Source of the DNA: Phytoseiulus persimilis
Lineage: Eukaryota; Arthropoda; Arachnida; Mesostigmata; Phytoseiidae
Direction of reading: 5' to 3'
Assembly (NCBI GenBank): GCA_037576195.1
Contig: CM075101.1
Coordinates: forward strand, 38,998,001-39,062,000
DNA: 64,000 nucleotides
Both the position numbers and the translations under genes were made by a program. Shown here piece by piece: positions 20,611 through 33,600 of this stretch (positions are counted from its first letter, which is position 1; each line of letters opens with the position of its first letter). The notes under the pieces were generated by a model, which saw only the letters and a list, made by a program, of their open reading frames with translations, had not been told where the DNA came from and did no database searches.

Positions 20611-21003
20611 TCAACGTTTCGTCCGCAACGAGCGGGAGCTGTTGCTGTTCGCGAGCTCTCGAACCGGAACGGATCCCACGAAGAAGGGACTCAAGATGAC
20701 GTAATCGGCCTTGTTCAACCAGGGGACACCGGAGATCCCGTTCGGCGTCTGTCGCCCATTCGATGCACCCTCATCCGAGCACCGGAGCTGCTCCTCCTGC
20801 GGTGGTGTCGAATGTCCTTCTCGTGTGAAAGATATACAATGCCACGTGAGTTTGGCGAGGGAGTCGACCAGGGAGCTGTATTCATCAGCCGTTATGGATA
20901 TCGGCCTCGAGCTCGATGCGGTCTCATCTCCTCTGACTCTGACCCCCGTTCTCGCTTCGACCGAGGCTAAATTTGCGTTTGTTTCATGGAGAGCAAACAA
21001 ATT
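20611..21003 (-). CDS. Candidate terminal exon, unidentified
   Basis: A strong acceptor (pyrimidine-rich CTTTTTTCGTCTCAG, AG at 21005-21004) is followed in phase 0 by 130 codons, opening with NLFALHETNANLAS and ending at a stop at 20613-20611. The composition is balanced and contains an acidic/Ser-rich part. No upstream exon, poly(A) signal or family could be assigned. Confidence 0.25.
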   Translation of the reverse strand, partial: NLFALHETNANLASVEARTGVRVRGDETASSSRPISITADEYSSLVDSLAKLTWHCISFTREGHSTPPQEEQLRCSDEGASNGRQTPNGISGVPWLNKADYVILSPFFVGSVPVRELANSNSSRSLRTKR

Positions 21004-24000
21004 CTGAGACGAAAAAAGCAGGACGACGACCGGGACGCACGCGCGGAGCTCGATGAGTTTCTTCGCTCGGGCGACGGAGTATTCTCCGACGCGGAAAGGA
21101 CCTATAAAAATCTTTTCGCGAACATCTCCTTCTCGGTTCCAGCTCCTCCAAGAATCGCGGGGGAAGCGAGCCGAAATTCGAGTTTCGGTCCCGCCGAGAA
21201 TGGAGTTGCCCAGCGATGGCTCGAATTGCCCTCCACGGTTTAGAATTCCGCATTTCATGGCATTCGACAGAACGTCGAACCTTGGTGACCCTGTGACGAA
21301 TGCCTCGCGGTGGTTCGGGTCTCGACTTTCCACAGTTTTATCTTGTTCCGAAGATCCCATTCGAGCCGATTCCTCTTCCTATCCAGGGGATTGTAAACGT
21401 TCGTTCCCGTTCTGAGGACTCGAGCGCATTCTGCTCAGACGCGGCCGGCCACGCCTCACAACAGCACAAAAACGCAACCATGTTGTGCGGCTGGGCGGAG
21501 TATTCAACTGGAATCAGAGCTGATGTGTGTGTTCGTGTCGTCCGTCCTCCACTCTGGCCGCACCTCGTCGGGACATCCCACCTGGAAATATCCGCAGGAA
21601 TCACTCTCTCCGCTTCTGCCGAGGTCTACACCGTGTGGTCAGATCGATTCCACTTGATAGTCGACTCAATCGAGTTACGTTCATGAGTCCATACGGAGAG
21701 GCGGAAATATGAGGGAATGAGCAATAAAAATAGCCTTCGAGCACACTACCTCCTCGGTATCCTTTACTGGTCTCCGGTCCTTTGACTCCCCTGATTCTCG
21801 ATGCGATGCCGCCGCACCCGTCGAACGAGCGATCTCCCCGTGGCCATAAGTTCTCATCGGGGGTCGGGTTTCGACCTCAATGGACTCTGGTCGTGTTACA
21901 TTACACATTACAGATGGTCGACGGGGTGGTGTATGCAACGCATGTGAGATCCCGTATCCGAGCGACACTTACGCCCGCTCGGACTAACAACAAATGGGTC
22001 AATCTGGCCGTGGGCTCGACACAAACCGATAGGAAACCTCACGCATCAGAAGCTTGTTGAACCAGTTAGCCAATCGCCACCGAGCGACAACAACCAAAAC
22101 CGCCTCCCGGTCCAGCCGGAGCGCGGTCTCCCGAATCTCCACGAAGCCACAGATCCGCCGGAGCTCCGCTCACGATGAATGCGTCCAGAGAATGCGTAGC
22201 TCAGTGGGCGCCCTCCCCCCCCCACCGACAGTTCTGTCTGGCGCAGGGCGCCGCAGAAGTATTCAGGGAGAAGCAAGAGACTTCGGCAGAGTTTCGCCGC
22301 CCGGGGTAAGTGCATTACATCTGAGCTCGAGTGCAGCAGCAACTCTTTTTAAGACAGCTTCCAGCGGTTAAGTAGAGGAATCGAGCTACGTGCCCGACAG
22401 CTTCAACCCCCACCTCTGCACCAGTGATATTTGATACGGTGGACGGCTCTCAAAGTGCAATGAGTGCGGCGTTTGCAATCGTAAACCTCCTCACCATACA
22501 CGACCGACATTCAGAGAGGCGTAATTCGGAGTTACAACGCCCGAATCCGACAGAGGGTGCCTCGGGCTCCGGTCCACCTCTCGAATTGGTGGTTGGGGAA
22601 AGCCACCGCATCGATCCGACAGGGTCGAGTGAGCAGCACGAATCAGTTCATAATTTCGAGCACATAGTCGCTCGCTCGCGAGAGAGAGAGTGGGACTCTG
22701 TTTTGCTATGCGTGCGTTTAGCGGATTCAACGCACAGTTGCAGCTCGATATTGAGGAGTGAGCAAGCTGACTAACTCGCCGACTTGTTTTTCGGTTCTTC
22801 AGGAGCAGACTCCTAATTGAAGTCGCCAGGACAAGCCAGCGTTCGAGCCAACATCGATCGTCTCGAGTTCAAGCACTTGAGCTCCCTCGGCTCCCACGCA
22901 ATCGCAAAGTGATATGTTCGGCATCGAAGCAGGCGATAATGAATCGGAACGTCTCAATTTCGGGATTCCGAGCAATGATATCGCTGTTTGCAACATCCGA
23001 AAACACATCATTAGGAGCGCTTCGGAACATGCTCCCTGTCTTCTACTACGATCTCTCGGTCTCTTTTAGGGTCGACTAGACGCTCGACTTGATCTGATGA
23101 GCCATTTTCGAGCAAAACATCTCGGCCAGATTGTTCCAAATAAAAATAGATTCCACTTTCTCCCCGATCGCAAACAGATGGGCATTCGGCACAGCTTACT
23201 CCAGGGCAAAGCTCATTCGTAGCGTGGTTAGGTTTTGTCGAGCCAGACAGGAACTTCCAAGTATCAGCATCCTCATCTCGAGCAAAGTGAGCCGTATGCA
23301 AGGCTCCAAGAAGCGAATGCGGTGTTTTCCGCGCCACTGCTTCTCCGACCGGTATTCAGTTGAATTATTAACCCTTGCTACGTGAGCTGAACTTTCTACG
23401 CTCTCGTTTCGGCTGGCCGTCCACTTGCATTCCCAACGCCTCTCCTGCAGAGACTGACACAGTGGCTGACTTACTGAGTCACTGACTCTGTTTGTTCGGC
23501 CCGCGAGATCTGCTTATGTCGAGCCGATTATGCTCCAGCGTACTCCGACCCGATCTCAACCTCCGGCAGCTTGTGAACTGGACCTTCAGGACAGCGGACG
23601 CTTCAACCGGTTGATTCTCCACAGTTCACGGCGATGCCCAGTCGAACTGTCACCGGCCTGGCCCGATACAACTCAGTCAACGGAGGAGGCCCAAAGGCTG
23701 CCAAGACTCCTCGTGGTCGCGAGGAGTCTTCGTTTGATCCAGCCCCGGGTTAATGAAGCATCGGAGCCACGTCGAAGAGGATGGAAGAGTGACAAAAAGA
23801 CCTCGAGAGCGCCGGCGACACCACAACCGCCGAAGCGGCGGCATCAACAGCGGCGGGAGCGCTCCGGCGGATCAGAATATTTCTGCGCCGAGTGGTGTCG
23901 CCTTCACTTTGCCTGGTGTCGCCTTGCCATTGCGGTGTCGTTTTTCGCGCGAACCACCTCATCGTTCGCAACTTGGGGCAGCAAAGAGCCAGCCGTCAAA

Positions 24001-27000
24001 CCACTTAACTTCGCTCCAGCCCTTCGTTTCCTTCTTCGTCATCGTTTGTCGAGGTTTCACATGATCAAGTCGACTCCGACGAGTGCCCGACCGCTTCGCC
24101 TCACCGTTTCCCTCGCCATCTTTCACAAGTTCGGAGGGGATCCGCCGACCTCAAGCTTCTCTGATAGCGAAACCACTGCTAAACAGTATTCTTCGCTGCT
24201 TATTCTCCTCCGGCGAAATAATGAAGCGGCGACCCGGAAACGTGTCAAAGATTCCGTGGCTCGAGGGGAGCTGTTTGCTCCCGAGGTAACCTGTTCGAGA
24301 AGAGGACTCGAGGACATGCGTCGACCACAAAGAGCCCTCTTGAGCTCGCGGCATTCATTGTTCTATGATTCGGGCTCATACCCACTCACCGCAAACACAC
24401 TCACACCTGACTAGTCCCCGAGAGAGCCAACCTTGAGGCCAAAGGCATCGGGGGACTGTTTTTGCGAATTTTAAAAGACCACACATTCTCCACGGAGAAT
24501 GGGGAATCGCATGGGTGAAAATCGGGCAGGGGATCGGCAGCCGGGCAAAGAGATGCAATGCGGGGTCAGGGGGGACTTTGGATAAATGACAGCTTGCCAC
24601 GCCGCGCAGATAAGGTTACCACGACCACAGGGCGTCAGACCACAGATGGCAGCTCAGTTTGAGAAGTCGCATCGCCTACATCTAAAAAAGAAGATGTAAG
24701 AAAAAAGGTAGGCAATGTGCTCTCGATAACGCGCAGCGCAGTGATAAACGACTGCGCATTAACATAGATTAATAGGCGCTAGATAAATTTCACTGTCCAG
24801 AGCCATCACGGCAAAGGCTATGCGGTCGAGATACAGCTCTCTGGCTCCCTTTTTCCCCTGACTATTTGATACTACTGATGGGTGTTGAGGGCTCCGCTCG
24901 GGGGAAATTTCATGTTCTGTTGTGGTGCGACTTGCGATTGATCGAACATCCGACGGAATGTTGTTCTCTCAGATGATAACAATCGACGTCCTGTGCGGAC
25001 CTGGATGCAAGACGTGAAACTGAAGGCTTAGAGAGTTGTGTCTGACTCGGGCGGAAACAGGAGCGTTCGTTGACGGGATTCAACATGTGTCGTCGAGGGA
25101 AGTTCCCCACATGATGGCTCGCGGTCTAGTTGAAAAATATCTTGGACTGGTGGAGCATTCGAGCAGGGAAAGGATAGGGCCGAGCTGCGCGGCCGTTGGC
25201 CTTCCTCAGTCGGGGAGTCGAAAGAGCAAATACAGATCCTGAGCAACGACAGTATGTTCCTCATCTCAAAGCAGCGTACATTCCTCAGCGAATGAGTCGG
25301 CCGGTGACATCCATGGCTCCCTAGTCCGCGATTCACCCAGCCTGTCGGATCAGAGTTCCAGCTGACTAGAGGAGCATCATCATCGGCTTCTATTGTGTGT
25401 TCGCGGTCGCAGTCGTCGAAGTTGAGCTTGTAATGTATTAATGTATTCACCCTTAGCCTTACTCGAAGAAGCGCTGCGAACTGACCGCTTTTTCATTGGT
25501 TGTTAACGAGGGCGCACCTTTTCCATTGTTCCTTTCCTAGGATAGAGGACTATGCCAACCATATTCGGTTCCCGGCTAAGACAAATTCTCATCGACAGGA
25601 TGCCTCTCCATCTCGCGGATTTTCTTTCCCAACAAACCGCCCAGTTCCTTCACAATCCATGGTGCGGATATAGTTCGATGTGATTCAGGTTTCCGAGCGT
25701 TGTCGGAATCCAAAAAGAACCGAGGAGGACGCGACTTGAACCGGGGTCGGGAACGCCGCGGAGCCCCGCGACCTCATGAGTTACAAAGTCTTTTCGGCCC
25801 ATTCTGTTCAGCGTAATGTATTCCTCTGCTCGACTCCGAGCAGAGTTCGGCGACGAATTCGTTGAAGAGGGTCAGTTCATATTCTCAAACAAATGTGTTT
25901 TGTACAAAGTTGGAACTCGATGCGACAGCCGTGGCTGCGAGTGCAAAGCAGCCTCGTGCGGCTGGCGGGCTGCTTTATTTTTCTCGTTCGTGGTCGCCAT
26001 TTGAAAAATCACCCTCACGTGTTCAAAATTTCGGGCTCTGTTGATTTTGAAAAATCCCTCAACAAGCCAAATCAAACAGAGGCTCCACAGCCGCGTTGTT
26101 GGGCTGCTTGGCTCTCAACGCATACAGAGCTCCACTGGAGAGCTCGTGGTCTTGGTGATTTCCCAGTTCGGGCTCCCAGTTTTGTAGTTCGACCTTCGCA
26201 GTCGAGGGAACCAGGGAGAACATTTTGAAGTTGAAGCGGAGCTGTCGTGGAAACTTGCATTGATGGCGAATACTCTCACAGAAGGAGTGCGGAATCGGGA
26301 GGATGCAGGAGATTGTCCTTTCTTCGAAGATACAGTCGACCATCGTTTCTGAAATCGATCCGGTAGACCCCTTCCTATGCAGGTCGAGAACCACAGGAGA
26401 ACAAGGAACCAGTGGGTGTCGGTTGCTCCTTTTCTGTCTCTCCCTCCCTCCCTCGTCGACCGCGGTGCAATAGCGCTCGAACTCTTATGTCATACAGCTG
26501 GTCGAGCACGCTGCCAATTAGAATCCTGCGACCAAGTTGGGAACATGAGGTACATTTGTAACTGAACAAACTCGAGCGGGTTTCCACTTCGAAGTCGAAG
26601 GGGTGTTAGTCTGGTATCCCGAGTGAGCCCTGCAAGTCTCAACCCGAGATAGCACCCATTCATCCATCGGACGGGCCAGTTCTAAAATGTGCGAGGCTGT
26701 CACCCTTCCACCCTGTTGTGATTCAGCGAGACGCTTGTGTGCAACACTCATGAATCGTTTGCATAGGGTACCTCATGCTCCGCGAGTCGCATGCAACATC
26801 ATGCCTAGATCAGAGGCAACAGAGCTCATCCGAGCTGGCCATAAGCGAGCGGCAATCCGACCAATCAGAAACTGAGCCAATAGAAACGTCCGACACGTCC
26901 CGTGGCATCGAGCGCACTATTTTTCTCTGCGGGCTGCCTGGATGGATCTGACTGGACGGTTGTCGCTGATGAACCCCGCTCTCATCTTTATCAAAGAAGT

Positions 27001-27030
27001 TCTCGAGTATGGTGACACTCAGACAGAAGT
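21004..27030. other. No recognised gene
   Basis: The longest frame is plus 23530-24414 (294 codons), with no known domain. A minus-strand frame from an ATG at 26343 to 26059 (94 codons, MVDCIFEERTISC...) looks protein-like but stands alone. Short poly-C (22218-22227) and AT-rich tracts are present. No RNA gene was found. Confidence 0.35.
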
Positions 27031-27270
27031 TTATTGGATCATTCCGAAATATTGTTCTTAGAAAAACACAATCAAATATAACAACTACAGGAGGTGGCAG
27101 ACGCTATTCTCTGATATTTTTCTCGAAGTCCGTCATCGGTACATGATCGTCATGGACCTCTTCATAGTTCTCCTCCTCATCATCATCATCATCGTCGCAA
27201 TCATTATAATTACGGGTATCAGTACTACCTTCGTGGTCATCGATATCGATGTCACTCTCATCTTGACTTC
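27031..27270 (-). other. Possible last exon with an acidic tail and poly(A) signal
   Basis: A minus-strand frame from about 27265 to a TAG at 27106-27104 encodes a very acidic stretch (DIDIDDHEG..., then six Asp and three Glu) ending TDFEKNIRE. An AATAAA (27036-27031) follows 68 bases later, as expected for a 3' end. The Asp run comes from a (GAT)n microsatellite, and stops lie just upstream in frame, so an acceptor would have to fall at about 27262-27268, where the context is weak. A strong acceptor (CTCTCTCAACAG) lies at about 27303 but leads to quick stops. Confidence 0.25.
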
Positions 27271-27559
27271 ATCATTTTATTCGAAAACACCGGCATCAAT
27301 CTCTGTTGAGAGAGGCTGATGAAGAACAAGGAGTATGGGCGAGGGATGAATTGAAGAAGAATGAAATTGAAGAGAAACGAAATCGAAGCCACTGCAATCC
27401 GAACAGAAACTTTCGTCGCCCCTCCACAACTAGTGACGACGGTTGGTGTGTCCTCGGTCTAGAGGCCCGCGAACAGTTCCGCTCGCCACCTTCTAACTGG
27501 CATATGATACAAACGGAAGTCCAAGTTCCACCAAGTGAGCAATTCAACTTGAGATGATG

Positions 27560-27615
27560 CATCGATTGATCGGTCGGCCGGTCGGTCGATTACTCGATCG
27601 ATCAATCGATTGATC
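27560..27615. repeat. GATC/GGTC-type tetranucleotide repeat
   Basis: Alternating GATC, GGTC and GATT words with internal palindromes (ATCGATTGATC, CGATCGATCAATCG). It belongs to the period-4 repeat family found across the svp intron. Confidence 0.7.
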
Positions 27616-29733
27616 TATTACTTATTCGTTCGTTCCGATGAGATTAAATCCTAGATTGCGAATTCAAGATCTCGGATCGCTAAGTGGATCGAAGGTGGAT
27701 CAGAGACTTTACTTTGCCAACGGAAGATTATTCATTGGGAATCATTCACCTGAACAGCTCCGAACAACGAGTCCAACAATATCTCGATGACAGCAATAAT
27801 GATCGTGAAATCACACGATGGTGATGCCATATCCGGAATCGATACGAGAGCAAGGAATATATTGGCCTAAATGACAGTGAAGGTTGGGGCTATGTCGGGT
27901 TTGACCAAGAATTCCACAGTGGCTAAAAATTCGAGATCGGCCACCTCCGTCGGAGCCCGCTTTTTGCCCGCTTTGTCTGTTCATGCATACATCTGTGTGT
28001 GTGTATGTGTGTATTTTTCCGCGTGTGCTTCTGTCGACGGATGTGATTATCGATTCTTTCATAATATTTATATTTCTATATGAATATATCAGCGTGTGAG
28101 TGTTCGAATAAATAGCGAAAAAACAAATCTTCGGTTGGCAAAGTCCGTTCCGGTGACACTGTAGCACAAACTTATATTACTTAAACTCTCATAGTGATTG
28201 TGCGGCGATTGTCGAGTCGATCGCCGCCGATATGCCTTGAATTGATTTCACTACCAGCTTAATGAGTCCCCTACGGAATATATATTTATAGATTATTCCT
28301 CATCCCTAGCTTTCATTTCAATTTTAATTCGAGTTCCTCTTTCTTCTCAGATTCTTTCTTCCACTGAAGTGCTCCGTAGCTCTCTCACTCTCTCTCTCTT
28401 TTTCTCGCCTCCGAGTAGGTTTGATTCAAGCCGTGCTCGCGGTGCGCTAGTCGTAGCACTTGTAGGCGTGGAGCTGAGCGAGTCCTAATTATAGAAGTAG
28501 TACAATTGGTTATAGTAATAGAAGTAGTGTCAGTAGTAGGCGTAATAGCAGTCGAAGTGAAATTTGAATCTCGTACCGGTAGCAACAACGATCATTTCGG
28601 CAGTCTAATTCCTTATCAAATGTTGGTCAGTTACTCGAAACTTGAGTTCAAAGTCTCGTGGTAGGATCGTTTGTTTTGGAATGGATACTCGTTGAGTGCC
28701 GCCATGCTCGACGACGAAGCGTTCATAGCTGTTCCACTTCGGGTCAATTTCTAGAGATGAGCTTTCCATATTCGAATGATTTTGAACGAGTAATATTCGA
28801 GATCGAGGTCGAATTCCCGACTCCGATCCGTTCGCGCTTCTCCGCACTCGTGTCGCTCACCGGTACTTCACTCAGAAAAGACGCGACAAATCATCTGGTC
28901 GAATATGAATTGTCAATGGCGCGGGGTTTCGGGAGGGTTCTCGATGAACAATTGTGTTTTTTGCTCTGCAGGAGTTGTCCATAGCTTCTATGACCATTTC
29001 ACGCGTTGTCTTCTGTGGGTTAATGGTACAAGAATCTTTCTATCAATGATTTTTCACGCTGGTCGCAGTCGCACGCCCCCCAGGAAACAGCACGCGGATT
29101 CGGAGTTGGAGTTGGGAACGTCCAGCTGAGAATTGCCCCGGAATAGACTTTGAAATCAGAGAGCTTCATTATCTTCCTAAAGAATTCTCAATTTCGCTTT
29201 GGGAATTGGATTGGACGGCGAACCCGCTCGTCCGAGGTTGATAGCGAGGTTGTTATAGCGAACCACGATAGGAGGTTCCTTGAACAGTTCACATATTTAC
29301 AAGAAGCGCTTTCCAGTAGCAAGCATTGGTTTCGAGTGAGAAATAGCTGTAGAAGTCTACTCGCTGTCAGTGTTGTCGCCGTCGTTGTTGTCACAGAAGA
29401 CTTTTAGGGTGAGACAAGGTTATTCCGTTTGTTCTTTCTTTGCTTCTCTCTGCTATAGATTCGCTCCATATCGATCGCTCCGTTTGTTTCAAACCAGGAG
29501 GATCACGGGTGCTCGGACGCCCCGACCATCCATAAGCTCTCAGACACTCTCCATAATGGTCATTCGCTTTAGCTTTGGCACGCGTTGGGGATCGGGCTTC
29601 GAGGAGCTCGTGCCCTCGACTCTCGCCCGCGTATACCTCGCGTCTCGTAGGGACTCGTATGATTGGTTGCGGTGGTGCTCTTCAATCATGTGATCGTTCT
29701 CAACACCAGACGCGAAGTAGTTTTCTCCTTCGG
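27616..29733. other. No recognised gene, upstream of svp 3' end
   Basis: It contains simple repeats: GTGT at 27991-28015, a CT-rich tract at 28381-28405 and an interspersed TAGTAG-like tract at 28490-28545. Short frames on both strands are not assignable. Confidence 0.35.
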
Positions 29734-29739
29734 TTTATT
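29734..29739 (-). promoter_or_regulatory. Likely svp poly(A) signal
   Basis: TTTATT on the plus strand is AATAAA on the svp strand. It is the first one I see after the svp stop codon, about 0.9 kb downstream. Confidence 0.45.
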
Positions 29740-30291
29740 GCACTGTACACACATCGTCCGTCGGTTGCTGATCGGCTTTCAGTGAAAACACATCCAGCAC
29801 AAATTCTTAAAACGTAGAACTAATACTTGAGAGATATCACGGTGCTCCGATTCCACGAAGCTGTGGTACGATGATGATGATTATGAAGAAGTAGTAGGAG
29901 TAGAGTATTCTACAGAGAAAGGCGCTTCTGATAGCGACGGCTCGAATGGAAGCCAGAGGATGACGACGAGGTGGAGCGTAAATAGATTTCGGAATTGTTG
30001 GTGGAGGAAATCGTTCGTTCATCGCCTCCTCGCTTCACATCTTCTCTTGTAGTGGTGTAGGTGGTTTCGATTACTTCATTCGGTTAACACGTTTTTCTTC
30101 GGCTGGGCTACAGACCTCATTCGATGGCCTTCAGTGGGAGTGGCACGGACTGAGGAAAAAATCGCTTTTGGACTTTCCAGCCAGCGGACTAGTTTGAGTC
30201 TCGGCCCGCGCACACCCCCCACAAGGTTTGACGTCATCGTGAAGTGATCACGTGTCGTGGCGATGAGAATTTCGTCGATACGATCCGCACT

Positions 30292-30630
30292 TCACTTGCT
30301 GACTGTCGTATTGTTGTTGTTGTTGTTACTGCCGCTGCTGTTGGTACCTTGCTTAGCCGGCGTGCTCGCGCCACCGCCCATGGAATCCCTCGAAGTGATG
30401 GTTGCCGCATCCGTTTCTTTCTTGATTCGTTTTGCAGATCGTTCCGGACTTGACGGAGCCGGCGGAGGGGTTTCAGTCACGCCAGGACGCCAGATTGGCG
30501 CTGGCGAAGAGGCTCCTTGCGAGTTACTGCACGCAGGAGATGACGGCGGCGACGAGGCGGGTGGAGCCACCGGCGACGGTAGGGTACTCAACAGAGCGCT
30601 CCACGGGTCCAAACCTTGAGTCGATGAGGG
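30292..30630 (-). other. In-frame open extension after the svp stop codon (readthrough candidate)
   Basis: After the svp TGA (30633-30631) the same frame continues for 112 codons without a stop, ending at 30294-30292. The stop is followed by C (TGA CCC), the leakiest known context for animal readthrough. The extension is rich in Pro, Ser and Ala, contains a basic cluster (ERSAKRIKKE) like a nuclear localisation signal, then a run of Asn from (GTT)n on the plus strand. The area is GC-rich and other frames are open too, so chance remains possible. Confidence 0.4.
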
Positions 30631-30668
30631 TCACTGAATCTGCATGTAGGGCCAGTTGAAGGAGTTCC
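30631..30668 (-). CDS. svp: svp exon 4 (C-terminal end)
   Basis: A 38-base exon after the acceptor CGTTTTCCAG (AG at 30670-30669). It encodes [12 protein letters not shown] and the TGA stop. The tiny size and phase (1) agree with exon 3. Confidence 0.9.
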
Positions 30669-33600
30669 CTGGAAAACGAAACAAAGAAGAGGAGGAATTA
30701 ATAACGCATCAATGAAGTGACCGTACTCCTCGAGGCTAAGGATCAAGGGGCGGATCAAGGACCCCAAACTGTTCATCGCCAACATCATCATCGAAGCATG
30801 CTGTTTCCGATACAGCGGGGTGAAGGGATAGTATCTAGAGAAAAAACGAATCGCCGCAGAGCTTTTGAGACTCGAAAGACTCTGCGACGACTGAGGAGAA
30901 CGACGCTGAGCTCGACATGATTCGGCAATGATGGGCGAAATCGGAGACTGCTGTTGAAGGAGACGACGTATAACTATCTAACGATCTACGTTGCAACTCA
31001 CCAGCTACAGGCATGCTAGTGCTTGTTGGGTACTCACCCAATAGCATGTCCCTTATCAAAGTCTCGATCGATGTTTTGCCAACAAGACGTACAAAGAACA
31101 AGTGCTCTATCGTCTGGGAGCTCACGGTGCGAAGCGATGGCAGTCGAAGAAGTAGTTTGCCGAATCGCGAAGGTTGCTGAGGATACTGGTTCCGGCAGTA
31201 CTCCTCGAGAGCGCATTGGCTCTTCTCCTGAAGACTTTCCACCGTCGTGACATCGGTCAGTGCGCAAGCATCTGCAAAGAGTAATAAAGAAACGCGATTA
31301 GGAAAGCTTCGCAACGTTTCCCAACAATGAAGTTCGCTCACGGCGACGCTGATCTTGTTGCTGATGGTCCGCGACAGCAACAGCCGCGACAAAGTTAACC
31401 AGTTGACTAATGACCTTTAGTGTTGCCGCAGTCCGGCACGGAGGAACATTTTAATGGAGCGAAAGAAAGAGTGTTGCTGCGTCATATTCGAGCCGACGCG
31501 TCGGCGATGCCGAAACAATGCTGCTCGTCACCCCCGGGGACGGTGCTCCCGTTGTGGCGGATCTTCGAAACGATGACCAAAGCACCTTACCGCTAGTTTG
31601 CTGGTCGGCTTGGTGAGCAAGTGCCCGACAAGTCGGCGATGTTTCGGCAGCAATGATTGCGCCTCGGCACGATTAAGCAGCGTTTTGCATTTGCACGAAG
31701 CGAACTCCGCGTCGTTGGCGTCGGTGATGTCACATCGCGTCTGGCGCTAAGTATCAGCAACAAAGCTCAGCTAAAATAGCTTTCCACATCTAGACTGAGA
31801 ATCGCAGGCTCAAACATGCCCCCTCTACCGTCGATCGCGTACTAGTTCTGCTTTCCCTCATACTGCGATTGGCGGGAACAGTTAGAAACAAGATCGCTCG
31901 CTGCTGCTAAGCGTCGCCAATCTGACTTTAATTGCTCACAATCTCAGGGAACAAGCACTTTGGAGGCGGCTCTCATATAATTCGCCACAGCAGCACGAGG
32001 AGGAGCACAATGATCGGGGAGACGCATCGGTCGTCTTCTCCCATTGAAGTGAACTACTTGGAATGAATCCATAAACATACATAAAGATTGCCGCGGAGGA
32101 GCGTCGCTTTTCTGAACTGATACGCTTGCGCTACAACATCCACTGTGCTTCGACGGGAGAAGGAGCCGGTTAAGCCCAAGGCCTTCATTCGGCGAAGTTG
32201 CCGACACTCCTTTCCATGAAATTCTTCGGAATACTCGTTCTTCGTCGCATTTTCTCCTCCTGAGTCTTCGAAACGACGCAGATCTAATCGTTCCGTGTTC
32301 TATCCGTCTTTGCCGCACGCGCCCAAATCGTGTCGGGAGCTTGTCGGAGGAGGGAATATTGGAGGAGAAGTAGATGAATCATCATCACCGATATGACTAT
32401 GTCGTTCCCAAGCAGAACCCTTGAGTAGGAAGTGCTCCTCGGATCGCGTTGCGTCCGCGGGATTTGCTGAACCTCGCGAAAGGTTTCCGAGGCGTAGCAG
32501 ATCGCTTGGCTTTCGATTGGATCGGAATATTTGCACAGTGCGTCGCTTTTGAAACTGTTGTACACGTTGGAGAAAGAGGTAAACGAGCTACTGGTGTATG
32601 TGGATCGGGTTTGATTTGGTCGAACTTTTTCCCCAACTTTCTTCTTCTTCCTACCCGAATGAATATATTTGCCCGAGGCGTTCGCACTGGATGCTGGAGG
32701 GTTCTTGAAAGAAATATCCTGCCCCGAGCTTTTCAAACTCTTTCTTTTTGTTCTCTCGGAACTCCCGTAATCCCTCAGGTGAATCAGTAGCCTGCCCTGT
32801 CATATGCATTCCCGGATTTTCGCCAGTGCATGCTGCCAGAGCGACGCCGGGCGGTCTCAGCCACGAAACGCCCTCTGTCGTCCTCTGGTCGACCGCAGCT
32901 TTCACCCACGAAGGTTTCTACGAGCCTGCTACGAACGAGTCACTCACGCCGCTCCAGATGCCAGAAAGGAATCAACGGCAACCACGGTAGTTCTCTCACC
33001 CCTACGTGCTCGACGGATAACGAGCGCTTCCGACGAATTCCGCCCGCGGACGAGCCGTGCAGGACGGGATGCTTAGCATCTTGAGGCCGACGTATTCCCC
33101 TGACGGCCGAACAAAGTCGACATCGACAAGCGCGACGAGCGATGGAAGCTGTCACGGGGAAAACGCGAGATGGGAAACGCAGGGCTTGAAAGGAGCTCAC
33201 GGAGCGACTCATTGTGGGATGAGATCCCCGTCTCCTCCTTCCGTTTCTTTAATGAGTTCGTAGGTAGCTCATCTTTCGCTGTGTACCCTTCAACCTTTGG
33301 GAGTTGTGGATGGAATGGATCAACGTGCAAATAGTCTCTTTTTATCTCCTGTCGCTCTCAGTCAACATCGGGGTCCGAATCTCATCATTCCAGATTTGCT
33401 TTAGATATCGAACGAGGGAAAAAACGACTGCGCTCGAACCGCGACACTTGAGAGGCGCCGCATATGGATCCGACTGTTTCTTAGTGTGTCTTGCGTGTGT
33501 GCGTAAGAGTGTAGTTTCTCGGTCGCGTTCGTGTCGATATAAAAACCCGCTATGCGAACTTGTTCATTAGCGAGAGATGGCACCTCATCGAGCACGGACG

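Noticed and set aside
23530..24414. Plus-strand 294-codon frame
   Set aside because: Its Arg/Ser/Pro-rich composition is as expected from GC-rich non-coding DNA, with overlapping open frames on other frames and no domain.
30257..30619. Plus-strand 120-codon frame starting like a signal peptide (Leu run)
   Set aside because: The Leu run is the reverse of the (GTT)n/poly-Asn tract and lies antisense to the svp 3' region; no other support.
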